A stretch of DNA of 64,000 nt, taken from contig NZ_CP027706.1 of the NCBI RefSeq assembly GCF_003850565.1, forward strand, positions 3,844,001 to 3,908,000. The letters are read 5' to 3'. Below are positions 37,194 to 46,423 of the stretch, piece by piece. Positions within the stretch are counted from its first letter, which is position 1; each line of letters starts with the position of its first letter. Made by a program: the position numbers and the translations under genes. The DNA is from Pseudomonas sessilinigenes (GTDB lineage: Bacteria; Pseudomonadota; Gammaproteobacteria; Pseudomonadales; Pseudomonadaceae). The notes under the pieces are model-generated. The model made no database searches and was not told the DNA's origin. It worked only from the letters and a program-made list of their open reading frames with translations.

Positions 37194-39116
37194 ATGCTGC
37201 AATCCTGTTCTATCGAGCGTGCGGTGGATGAAGTGCTCGCTCGTTTGCCGCAACACATTCACATGGGCATGCCCCTGGGTCTGGGCAAGCCCAACCGCTT
37301 CGCCAATGCCCTGTATCGTCGGGTTGCCCAACTGCCCGAACGCCAGCTGACCCTCTACACCGCCTTGAGCCTGGGCCGGCCTGCATTGGGCGATGGTTTG
37401 CAGCGACGCTTTCTGGAGCCCTTCGTCGAGCGGGTGTTCGGTGATTACCCGGAGCTGGATTTTCTCGCCGCCCTGCACCGCGACAACCTGCCAGCCAACA
37501 TCCGTGTCGAGCAGTTCTTCATGCAACCTGGCAGCCTGCTGCACAGTGACGTGGCGCAGCAAGACTATGTCAGCAGCAACTACAGCCATGCCGCCCGGGA
37601 CATCAATGCCGCAGGCCTGAACCTGGTCGCCCAGCTCGTGGCGCGTCATCCGCAACAGCCAGGGTGCCTGAGCCTGAGCTGCAACCCGGACATCACCCTG
37701 GACATGCTGCCGATGATCGCCAAGCGGCGCGACGCCGGGGAGACCATCCTGCTGCTCGGCCAGGTTCATCGCGACCTGCCCTATATGCCGGGCGATGCCG
37801 AGATCGCTGCCGCGGACTTTGACCTGCTGATCGATGAAGACGAATGCAGCACGCTGTTTTCCACGCCCAACATGCCGGTAGGCGTGCAGGATCATTGCAT
37901 TGGCCTGCATGCCAGCACCCTGGTGCGTGACGGCGGTACCTTGCAGATCGGCATCGGCTCCATGGGGGATGCGCTGACGGCAGCGCTGCTGGCGCGCCAG
38001 GCGGATAACGATGGTTATCGTGCTGTACTCGCAGACTTGCAGGTGGGCTACTGGCAGTCGTTGATCGATCGCGAAGGTGGGGTCGAACCCTTTGCCCAGG
38101 GGCTCTATGGCTGCAGCGAAATGTTCGTCAACGGCCTGCTGGCCCTGGCTGATGCCGGGATCGTGCGACGCAAGGTCTACCCCAGCGTGGAGCAGCAGCG
38201 CCAGGCCAATACCGGCACCCTGGACCCGGCCACCGCAGGCGGGGTCTCGATCCATGGCGGATTTTTCCTGGGGCCACGCAGTTTCTACCAGCGCTTGCGC
38301 GAGCTACCCCAGGACAAGCTGGCGGAATTCAACATGAGCGCCATCAGCTACATCAACGAGCTGTATGGCCACGAAGAGCTCAAGCGCCTGCAGCGTCGCG
38401 ATGCACGCTTCATCAACAGCGCATTCACCATGACCTTGCTGGGCGCCGCGGTGTCCGATCAGTTGCAGGATGGGCGGGTGTTGAGCGGTGTGGGCGGGCA
38501 GTACAACTTCGTGGTCCAGGGCCATGCCCTGGCGGATGCCCGTTCGGTGCTGATCCTGCGCAGTTGGCGGGAGTCGGCAGGGGAGGTCAGTTCCAACATC
38601 GTCTGGGAGTACGGCCATTGCACCATCCCGCGGCACCTGCGGGACATCGTCATCACCGAGTACGGCATCGCCGATCTGCGGGGCAAGTCCGATGCCAAGG
38701 TGATCGAGGCGCTGCTCAACATCAGCGACTCACGCTTCCAGCCAGGATTGATGGAGCAGGCACAGAAAGCCGGCAAGCTGCCCAGGGACTTCCGCCTGGA
38801 TCCGCGCTTTGCCGATAACAGCCCACAGCGCTTGCTGGACATCCAGGCGCGCCATCGCCATCTGTTCCCAGAGTATCCGCTGGGCAGTGATTTCACCGCT
38901 CAGGAGCGTGATCTGCTGCGGGCGCTGAACTGGCTCAAGAGCAAGTTCAAGCTCAGCGAGATCCTCGAGTTGGGCAAGGCGGCCTTCGACGCGCCGGAGC
39001 CCGGGGCGTTTCCCGAACACCTGGAGCGCATGGGGCTGGAACAGCCCGAGGGCCTGCGTGAAGACCTGTACCAGCGCTTGTTGCTGGCCGGCCTGCAGGC
39101 CACCCGTCAGCCGTGA
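37194..39116 (+). CDS. Acetyl-CoA hydrolase/transferase family protein
   Basis: This 640-residue family I CoA-transferase-like protein is longer than the usual 430-500 residues. The C-terminal part has the family signature GVGGQYNFVVQG and ITEYGIADLRGKSDAKVIEAL. The N-terminal 200 residues are less conserved. CoA acceptors are unknown; acetate or short acids are plausible. The ATG at 37194, after AGGAGG, is chosen over the frame opening at 37131. It converges with xpt. Confidence 0.82.
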   Translation: MLQSCSIERAVDEVLARLPQHIHMGMPLGLGKPNRFANALYRRVAQLPERQLTLYTALSLGRPALGDGLQRRFLEPFVERVFGDYPELDFLAALHRDNLPANIRVEQFFMQPGSLLHSDVAQQDYVSSNYSHAARDINAAGLNLVAQLVARHPQQPGCLSLSCNPDITLDMLPMIAKRRDAGETILLLGQVHRDLPYMPGDAEIAAADFDLLIDEDECSTLFSTPNMPVGVQDHCIGLHASTLVRDGGTLQIGIGSMGDALTAALLARQADNDGYRAVLADLQVGYWQSLIDREGGVEPFAQGLYGCSEMFVNGLLALADAGIVRRKVYPSVEQQRQANTGTLDPATAGGVSIHGGFFLGPRSFYQRLRELPQDKLAEFNMSAISYINELYGHEELKRLQRRDARFINSAFTMTLLGAAVSDQLQDGRVLSGVGGQYNFVVQGHALADARSVLILRSWRESAGEVSSNIVWEYGHCTIPRHLRDIVITEYGIADLRGKSDAKVIEALLNISDSRFQPGLMEQAQKAGKLPRDFRLDPRFADNSPQRLLDIQARHRHLFPEYPLGSDFTAQERDLLRALNWLKSKFKLSEILELGKAAFDAPEPGAFPEHLERMGLEQPEGLREDLYQRLLLAGLQATRQP

Positions 39117-39129
39117 GCCTGGTGCCTGG

Positions 39130-39741
<612 letters not shown>

Positions 39742-39758
39742 TTAAAAAATAGTCGATT

Positions 39759-41768
39759 TTACCGCTTTAGCATCGCGCGTATATCAGCCAAAGCATTATT
39801 GCCGCGAACGGCCTTGACCTCGGTCGGCGTGTCGTCGTTGCCTTCCCAGGCCAGGTCGTCCGGCGGCAGTTCGTCGAGAAAACGGCTTGGCGCGCAGTCG
39901 ATGATTTCGCCGTACTGCTTGCGCTTGGCCGCGAAGGTGAAGGCCAGGGTCTGGCGCGCCCGAGTGATGCCCACGTAGGCCAGGCGTCGCTCCTCCTCGA
40001 TGGTATCGGCTTCGATACTGGAGCGGTGGGGGAGGATTTCCTCTTCCATGCCCATGATGAACACGTAGGGAAACTCCAGGCCCTTGGAGGCGTGCAGGGT
40101 CATCATCTGTACCCCTTCGGCGCCGTCTTCCTCTTCCTGCTGGCGCTCCAGCATGTCCCGCAGGACCAGCTTGCCGATGGCATCCTCGACGGTCATCTCG
40201 CCGTCTTCGTCCTTTTCCAGGGTGTTCTTCAGGGCCTCGATCAGGAACCAGACGTTGCCCATCCGGTAGTCCGCGGCCTTGTCGCTGGAGCTGTTGGTGC
40301 GCAGCCAGTTCTCGTAGTCGATGTCCATGACCATGCTGCGCAGGGCGCCGATCGGGTCCTCGCCGGCGCACTGCTCGCGGACCCGGTCCATGAAGCGCTT
40401 GAAGCGCGCCAGGCGGTCGGTGAAGCGGCTGTCCAGGTGCTCGCCGAGGCCGATTTCCTCGGTGGCGGAATACATCGAGATACCGCGCCCGGTGGCGTAG
40501 TTGCCGAGTTTCTCCAGGGTCGTGGAGCCGATTTCCCGGCGCGGCACGTTGATCACCCGCAGGAATGCGTTGTCGTCATCGGGGTTCACGATCAGGCGGA
40601 AGTAGGCCATCAGGTCTTTCACTTCCTGGCGACCGAAGAAGCTGTTGCCGCCGGACAGGCGATAAGGCACCTGGTGGTGCTGCAGCTTCAACTCGATCAA
40701 CTTGGCCTGGTAGTTGCCCCGGTAGAGGATCGCAAAATCGCTGTAGGGACGGTTGGTGCGCAAGTGCAGGGTGAGGATTTCCATGGCCACTCGCTCGGCC
40801 TCGGCATCCTCGTTCTTGCAGCGGATCACGCGGATCTCGTCGCCGTGGCCCATCTCGCTCCACAGCTGCTTTTCGAATTCGTGGGGGTTGTTGGAGATCA
40901 GCACGTTGGCGCAGCGCAGGATGCGGCTGGTGGAGCGGTAGTTCTGCTCCAGCATCACCACTTTCAAGGATGGGTAGTCGTCCTTGAGCAGCATCAGGTT
41001 TTCCGGCCGTGCGCCGCGCCAGGCATAGATCGACTGGTCATCGTCGCCCACCACGGTGAACTGGTTGCGCGTGCCGATGAGCATCTTCACCAGCAGGTAC
41101 TGGCTGGCGTTGGTGTCCTGGTACTCGTCCACCAGCAGGTAGCGCACCTTGTTCTGCCACTTTTCCAGGATGTCGGCGTGTTCTTCGAACAGCTTTACCG
41201 GCAGCAGGATCAGGTCGTCGAAGTCCACCGCGTTGAACGCCTTGAGCGTGCGCTGGTAGTGGGTGTAGACGATGGCCGCGGTCTGCTCCTTGGGGTTGCG
41301 CGCATTTTCCAGGGCCTGGGCGGGCAGGATCAGGTCGTTCTTCCAGGCGCCGATCATGTTCTTGATCTCGTCGACGCCGTCGTCCCCGGAGTATTCCTTT
41401 TGCATGATGTCGGTCATCAGGGCCTTGACGTCGGTCTCGTCGAAGATCGAGAAGCCCGGCTTGTAGCCCAGCCGCACATGCTCCTTGCGGATGATGTTCA
41501 GGCCCAGGTTGTGGAAGGTCGAGACGGTCAGGCCGCGACCCTCGCCGCTGCGCAATAGGGTGCCGACCCGCTCCTTCATTTCCCGCGCCGCCTTGTTGGT
41601 GAAGGTCATGGCGACGATGTACTGGGCGCGGATCCCGCAGTTCTGGATCAGGTGAGCGATCTTGCGGGTGATCACGCTGGTCTTGCCGGAGCCGGCACCG
41701 GCGAGCACCAAAAGAGGGCCGCCGACGTAGTTCACGGCTTCTTGCTGCCGGGGATTGAGTCGGGACAT
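39759..41768 (-). CDS. rep: ATP-dependent DNA helicase Rep
   Basis: This 669-residue UvrD-family (superfamily 1A) 3'-5' helicase removes replisome blocks. MSRLNPRQQEAVNY is the standard start, with Walker A LAGAGSGKTSV at about 22-32 and the Walker B DEYQDTN near residue 215. Motif IV QNYRSTSRIL and the C-terminal motif VGITRARQ are present. Length matches E. coli Rep (673). It is divergent from the GGDEF-EAL gene across 268 bp. Confidence 0.96.
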   Translation of the reverse strand: MSRLNPRQQEAVNYVGGPLLVLAGAGSGKTSVITRKIAHLIQNCGIRAQYIVAMTFTNKAAREMKERVGTLLRSGEGRGLTVSTFHNLGLNIIRKEHVRLGYKPGFSIFDETDVKALMTDIMQKEYSGDDGVDEIKNMIGAWKNDLILPAQALENARNPKEQTAAIVYTHYQRTLKAFNAVDFDDLILLPVKLFEEHADILEKWQNKVRYLLVDEYQDTNASQYLLVKMLIGTRNQFTVVGDDDQSIYAWRGARPENLMLLKDDYPSLKVVMLEQNYRSTSRILRCANVLISNNPHEFEKQLWSEMGHGDEIRVIRCKNEDAEAERVAMEILTLHLRTNRPYSDFAILYRGNYQAKLIELKLQHHQVPYRLSGGNSFFGRQEVKDLMAYFRLIVNPDDDNAFLRVINVPRREIGSTTLEKLGNYATGRGISMYSATEEIGLGEHLDSRFTDRLARFKRFMDRVREQCAGEDPIGALRSMVMDIDYENWLRTNSSSDKAADYRMGNVWFLIEALKNTLEKDEDGEMTVEDAIGKLVLRDMLERQQEEEDGAEGVQMMTLHASKGLEFPYVFIMGMEEEILPHRSSIEADTIEEERRLAYVGITRARQTLAFTFAAKRKQYGEIIDCAPSRFLDELPPDDLAWEGNDDTPTEVKAVRGNNALADIRAMLKR

Positions 41769-41947
41769 GACGGTAAAAAGGGGTCGATGACGAAAAGGGC
41801 GGGCATTTTAACAGGATGGACGGATTCTGCTGCGTCTCTCCGACTTGTGACGCATAACGCTATCTAAATTTGCCGGTTTTGATACTTTCCCTCAGGATGC
41901 GCGCTGAATATGCGTCTAATGTTCGAGTTAGAGCGGTACAAGAAATT

Positions 41948-41974
41948 GCGTATGATAATCACTATCAATTGATA
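41948..41974 (+). promoter_or_regulatory. Strong Fur box upstream of the GGDEF-EAL gene
   Basis: The 19-mer at 41948-41966 matches the Fur consensus at 15 of 19 positions. It runs into a 12-bp perfect palindrome TATCAATTGATA at 41963-41974, which overlaps the -35 element. Together they form an extended Fur-type site. Confidence 0.75.
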
Positions 41975-41996
41975 TTGACCGTTTGCGCGCCATAAT
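41969..41996 (+). promoter_or_regulatory. Promoter of the GGDEF-EAL gene
   Basis: TTGATA (41969-41974) and CATAAT (41991-41996) are separated by 16 bp, about 40 bp before the coding start. The -35 overlaps the Fur palindrome. Confidence 0.6.
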
Positions 41997-42036
41997 GCCC
42001 GCCGCCAACTTTTTTTGCAGAGTCTAGGGAGCTAGC

Positions 42037-43710
42037 TTGTCTAAGCCTGTCGAACCCTTGCGTTTGCTGCTACTGGCTGAAGAGCCTGTGTGGACAGCGT
42101 TGTTGCGCGAGTGTGTCGCTCCGTTGGGAGACTCGGTGGTATTGATCAGTGCTTCCAGCTGGGAGTCTGTCAGTCGTTTGTTCGAAGACGACCGCAACGC
42201 GGTCTTGCTGACCATTCCACACCTGCAGCCCGGCCCCGGGCGTTGCAGCCTGCCCACCGTCCTGTTGCTGGACCAGGAGCCCTCAGTCGCTCCGGTAGGC
42301 GTCAGTGACTGGCTGGTGGGTTCGTGCCTGAGCACCGATGCCTTGCGCCGTTGCCTGCGCCATGTACGTGAGCGCGGGCTGCTGGAAAGCACCTTGCAGC
42401 GCCTGGCCGAGCAGGACCCGCTGACCGGCATTGCCAACCGCCAGGGGTTCCAGACCCTGCTGGCCGCGCGCCTTGCGGAAAACGACGGGCGCGGCCTGGC
42501 CTTGGGGCACCTGGACCTGGACAACTTTCGCCATGCCAACGATGCCCTGGGGCACCAGGCCGGCGATCGCCTGATCCTGCAGGTGGTCTCGCGGCTCAAG
42601 AGCCAGCTGGAGGCCGGTGACCAGCTGGCCCGCCTGGGCAGCGACGAATTTGCCTTGCTGATCGATACACGTCGCGCTCCACAGCGCGCCGAATGGATCG
42701 CCGAACGTATCACCGAGGCCATGGCCGAGCCTTATTGGATCGACGGCGAAAGCCTGCTGATCGGTTGCAGCCTGGGGGTCGCCCATGCCCGCGCCCATGC
42801 TGGCGCCGACCCGCTGATGTGGCATGCGCACATCGCCATGCAGCAAGCCAAGAGTACCCAGGGCTGTACCTTTCATATCTTCAACGAGCGGATCAACCGC
42901 AATGCCCGCAGCCTGGCCGACCTGGAAAGCGAACTGCGCCGGGCTCTGCGTCGCGACGAGCTGGAGTTGCATTACCAGCCGCGCCTGAACCTGCACGACG
43001 GCAAGATCGTCGGCCTCGAGGCCCTGGTGCGCTGGCGCCATGGCGAGCGTGGGTTGCTGCCGCCCAGCGAATTCGTGCCCCTGGCCGAGCAGAGCGGGCT
43101 GATCGTACCCCTGGGCTATTGGGTGATTTCTCGTGCCCTGCGCGATATGCAGGCCTTGCGCGAGCGCGAGCTGGCACCACTGCACATGGCGGTCAACCTG
43201 TCGTTTCGCCAGTTCCAGGACAGCCAGCTGCTCTCGACCTTGAGCCGTTTGATCAGTGAGCGTGGGGTCGAGGCGCAGTGGCTGGAATTCGAACTGACCG
43301 AAACCGCCGTCATGCGCCGCAGCGACCTGGTGAAGCAGACCATGGACGCACTCGGGCGGCTGGGGGTGCGCTTTTCCCTGGACGACTTCGGCACGGGCTT
43401 CTCGTCGTTCGTCCATCTCAACAGCCTGCCGATTGCCCTGCTCAAGGTGGACAAGAGCTTCGTCGGCGGCATGGAGCAGCGTGAAGAGAATCGCAAGCTG
43501 GTCCACGCGATGATCAACCTCGCCCACAACCTCAATCTGGACGTGGTGGCCGAAGGCGTGGAAACCGCCGAACAACTGGCGCTGCTGCGCGATTTCGGTT
43601 GTGACCAGGCCCAGGGCTACCTGATCAGCAAGCCGCTGCCGCTGGCCGAACTGGTGGAATACCTGACCTTCGGCAGCAGCCAGCGCCTGGGCCAGGAAGA
43701 AGTCATCTAG
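42037..43710 (+). CDS. GGDEF-EAL protein, probable c-di-GMP phosphodiesterase
   Basis: This 557-residue protein has an N-terminal receiver-like or unknown part (1-120), a GGDEF domain (about 125-280) and an EAL domain (about 300-550). The cyclase motif is degenerate: LGSDEF in place of GGDEF. The EAL motif is intact in VGLEALVRWRH, with DDFGTG following, so hydrolysis is likely the activity. Its position matches P. aeruginosa PA5295 (ProE, a reported phosphodiesterase). A TTG start at 42037 is used, with AGGGAG 5 nt upstream. A Fur box lies upstream. Confidence 0.88.
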   Translation: MSKPVEPLRLLLLAEEPVWTALLRECVAPLGDSVVLISASSWESVSRLFEDDRNAVLLTIPHLQPGPGRCSLPTVLLLDQEPSVAPVGVSDWLVGSCLSTDALRRCLRHVRERGLLESTLQRLAEQDPLTGIANRQGFQTLLAARLAENDGRGLALGHLDLDNFRHANDALGHQAGDRLILQVVSRLKSQLEAGDQLARLGSDEFALLIDTRRAPQRAEWIAERITEAMAEPYWIDGESLLIGCSLGVAHARAHAGADPLMWHAHIAMQQAKSTQGCTFHIFNERINRNARSLADLESELRRALRRDELELHYQPRLNLHDGKIVGLEALVRWRHGERGLLPPSEFVPLAEQSGLIVPLGYWVISRALRDMQALRERELAPLHMAVNLSFRQFQDSQLLSTLSRLISERGVEAQWLEFELTETAVMRRSDLVKQTMDALGRLGVRFSLDDFGTGFSSFVHLNSLPIALLKVDKSFVGGMEQREENRKLVHAMINLAHNLNLDVVAEGVETAEQLALLRDFGCDQAQGYLISKPLPLAELVEYLTFGSSQRLGQEEVI

Positions 43711-43723
43711 GGACCATGAGCTG

Positions 43724-43754
43724 TGCCGGCAACCCTGGAACCAGGGAGCCGGCA
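43724..43754. terminator. Two-tier hairpin between converging genes
   Basis: TGCCGGC/GCCGGCA (43724-43730 with 43748-43754) encloses CCCTGG/CCAGGG (43733-43738 with 43741-43746). A bidirectional terminator is likely, though T tracts are absent. Confidence 0.6.
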
Positions 43755-43760
43755 GCCGAT

Positions 43761-45158
43761 TCAATCGGCCTGGAGGCCCATGGCCGGCACCACGGGCTCA
43801 TGCTTGATCATGCGGCGCATCCGCCATTCGAAGGCCAGGGTCAGGCTGATGGCTGCGCACGCCAGGCCCAGGGCCAGGCCCCACCAGACACCGGTCGGCC
43901 CCCAACCCAGGGTGAACGCCATCAACCAGGCCGAGGGCGCCCCGATCAGCCAATAACAGCCCAGCCCCACCAGGAAGGTGGTCTTGGCATCCTTGAGCCC
44001 GCGGATCGCTCCCATGGCGATGGTCTGGGTGCCGTCGAATAGCTCGAACCAGGCCGCTACGGTCAACAGGCTGACGGCCAACTGGATCACCGGGGCGAAC
44101 GCGGGGTCATCATGGTCGAGGAACAGCCCGATCAACTGGTTGGGCAGCAGCCAGAAGACCACCGCGAACCCCAGCATCACCACCGCACCGAAGGCAATGC
44201 CGACCCGTCCTGCCAGGCGCGCATCCAATAGCTGTCCGGCGCCATAGTGCTGGCCGATGCGCATGGTGATGGCGTAGGAAACCCCCGCCGGCACCATGAA
44301 CGCCACCGAAACGATCTGCAGGGCGATCTGGTGTGCCGCCAGCTGGGTGCTGCCCATCGTCCCCATGCACAGGGCGGCGAAGGCGAACAATCCGACCTCC
44401 ACGGCATAGGTACCGCCGATGGGCAGGCCCAGGCGCCACAGCTCCCGCAGGTACTGGGTATTGAGCCGGAACAGGCCCTGGCGCAAGGGATAGGCGGTAT
44501 AGGCCGGGTGCCGCTTGATATGCCAGGCCAGTGCCACGGCCATGCAGTTGGCGACGATGGCGGTGACCAGGCCGATACCGACCAAGCCGAGCTTCGGCAG
44601 GCCGAACATACCGGTGATCAGCGCATAGTTGAGCAGGAAGTTGGCCACCGTGCCGCCCAGGCTGATGACCATCACTGGCGTGGCCCGGCCGATGGCGCTG
44701 GTGAAGCCGCGCAAGGCCATGAAACTCAGGTAGCCGGGCAAGGCGAAGGGCAGGATCAGCAGGAACTGACCGGCTGATTGGACGTTGCTTGCGGTCTGGC
44801 CGAACAGCAACAGCAGCGGCTTGAGGTTCCACAGCAGCAAGGCGGCTACCAGGGCCATCAGCCAGGCCAGCCACAAGCCGGCCTGGGTCAGGCGCGCTGC
44901 GCCCTCGATATCGCCGGCGCCCTGGCGGATCGCTACCAGGGTGCCTACCGCGGCGATCACGCCAATGCAGAAGATCGAGACGAAGGAGTAGCTGGCTGCG
45001 CCCAGGCTGCCGCCGGCCAGCGCCTCGGGGCTCAGGCGGGCCATCATCAAAGTGTCGGTGAGGACCATCAACATATGGGCCAGCTGCGAGGCGATCAATG
45101 GCCCTGCCAGCCGCAGGATGGCCCAGAGTTCGGTACGTGCTGGATGCTGCATGGTCAT
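43761..45158 (-). CDS. MATE family multidrug efflux transporter
   Basis: This 465-residue, twelve-helix Na+- or H+-coupled exporter is NorM-like. Segments such as AILRLAGPLIASQLAHMLMVLTD and GEFLP-like MALRGFTSAIGRATP match the family. Its drug range is unknown. It lies opposite a divergent LysR gene at 45310, as in P. aeruginosa (PA5294-PA5293), which suggests possible regulation. Confidence 0.9.
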   Translation of the reverse strand: MTMQHPARTELWAILRLAGPLIASQLAHMLMVLTDTLMMARLSPEALAGGSLGAASYSFVSIFCIGVIAAVGTLVAIRQGAGDIEGAARLTQAGLWLAWLMALVAALLLWNLKPLLLLFGQTASNVQSAGQFLLILPFALPGYLSFMALRGFTSAIGRATPVMVISLGGTVANFLLNYALITGMFGLPKLGLVGIGLVTAIVANCMAVALAWHIKRHPAYTAYPLRQGLFRLNTQYLRELWRLGLPIGGTYAVEVGLFAFAALCMGTMGSTQLAAHQIALQIVSVAFMVPAGVSYAITMRIGQHYGAGQLLDARLAGRVGIAFGAVVMLGFAVVFWLLPNQLIGLFLDHDDPAFAPVIQLAVSLLTVAAWFELFDGTQTIAMGAIRGLKDAKTTFLVGLGCYWLIGAPSAWLMAFTLGWGPTGVWWGLALGLACAAISLTLAFEWRMRRMIKHEPVVPAMGLQAD

Positions 45159-45225
45159 CAGGCTCGGTCAGGTGGAAAGCGGGAAGAACGCTGATTCTCG
45201 GCGCTCTTGGCCCATAGCACAAAGG

Positions 45226-45254
45226 GATAAAAATACGTGCTGACATGATAAAAA
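45226..45254. promoter_or_regulatory. Direct repeat in the MATE/LysR divergent gap
   Basis: GATAAAAA occurs at 45226-45233 and again at 45247-45254, 21 bp apart, two helical turns. It may be a regulator or promoter element. Confidence 0.3.
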
Positions 45255-45309
45255 CTCATGCGAAGCGCTTTCTGGTAGCTTGGCTGCATTGCGCTGCCGG
45301 AGTCTGTCC

Positions 45310-46230
45310 ATGTCCCGTCGTCTACCTCCTCTCTATGCCCTGCGGGCCTTCGAAGCCGCAGCCCGGCATAGCTCGTTCACCCGGGCCGGTGAAGAACTGT
45401 CGATTACCCAGAGTGCTGTCAGTCGCCATGTGCGCACGCTGGAGGAGCATTTCGCCTGCCGGTTGTTCCAGCGTAGCGGACGCAACCTCTTGTTGACCGA
45501 AGCCGCGCGCCTGCTGTTGCCGGGGGTGCGTGAGGGGTTCGCCGCCCTGGAGCGGGCCTGCGCCACCCTGCGGGCCGAAGACGACATCCTGCGCATGAAG
45601 GCGCCCTCGACCCTGACCATGCGCTGGCTGCTAGCGCGGCTCAGTCGCTTTCGCCACTTGCAACCGGGCAACGAGGTGCAACTCACCAGTGCCTGGATGG
45701 ATGTGGACTCGGTGGATTTCAACCAGGAGCCTTTCGACTGCGCGGTACTGCTGAGCAACGGCCACTTTCCCGCTGACTGGGAGTCCAGCCGCCTGTTCCC
45801 GGAACTGCTGATCCCTGTGGGCGCGCCGAACCTGCTCAACGACCAGCCCTGGGATGTGGCGCGCCTGGCGAGCACCGAGTTGCTGCACCCGACCCCGGAT
45901 CGTCGTGACTGGCGCAGCTGGCTCGAGCACATGGGGTTGGCCGATCAGGTCTCGCTCAAGGGCGGGCAGGTCTTCGACACCCTGGAGCTGGGGATGATCG
46001 CCGCCGCACGGGGCTACGGCGTGTCCATGGGCGACTTGCTCATGGTGGCCGAAGACGTGGCCCAAGGGCGCTTGAGCCTGCCCTGGCCGACGGCGGTGGC
46101 CAGTGGCCTGGACTACTATCTGGTGTGGCCCAGGACCCGGCCTGGTGGCGAACGCCTGCGGCGCCTGAGCGACTTCCTGCAAGGGGAGGTTGGGGCCATG
46201 CAATTGCCAGCTGTGGAGCGTCTTGGCTGA
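45310..46230 (+). CDS. LysR-family transcriptional regulator (GcvA-like)
   Basis: This 306-residue regulator has an N-terminal LysR helix-turn-helix of GcvA type (PPLYALRAFEAAARHSSFTR, SAVSRHVRTLEEHF) and a substrate-binding domain. The effector is unknown. The ATG at 45310 is used rather than the frame opening at 45280, since MSRRLPPLYALRAFE is the typical start. It is divergent from the MATE gene, its likely partner. Confidence 0.88.
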   Translation: MSRRLPPLYALRAFEAAARHSSFTRAGEELSITQSAVSRHVRTLEEHFACRLFQRSGRNLLLTEAARLLLPGVREGFAALERACATLRAEDDILRMKAPSTLTMRWLLARLSRFRHLQPGNEVQLTSAWMDVDSVDFNQEPFDCAVLLSNGHFPADWESSRLFPELLIPVGAPNLLNDQPWDVARLASTELLHPTPDRRDWRSWLEHMGLADQVSLKGGQVFDTLELGMIAAARGYGVSMGDLLMVAEDVAQGRLSLPWPTAVASGLDYYLVWPRTRPGGERLRRLSDFLQGEVGAMQLPAVERLG

Positions 46231-46423
46231 AACGTTGAAGCCCCTGGCTGGCAGGCTGTGAGATATATCCTTGCAAACCGCTCAAGTATTGCCGGATGCC
46301 GCCGAATCCTGGGATATGGAACCAGCGTTCAGGAAGGTCCTAACTCATTAGAAAATCTTGGAATTATTGCTGCCGAGCGTGCCACTTGATCAGGATGATC
46401 CGCCTTCTCGGCCAGGAGCCATC

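Noticed and set aside
40026..41558. A long open frame of about 510 codons on the plus strand opposite rep
   Set aside because: It is a shadow frame of a GC-rich gene: rep is intact on the other strand, and the frame shows low-complexity His/Gln/Val-rich composition with no domain.
41967..42036. Possible PrrF-type small RNA behind the Fur box
   Set aside because: The conserved PrrF core is absent and the region leads directly into the GGDEF-EAL gene without a terminator.
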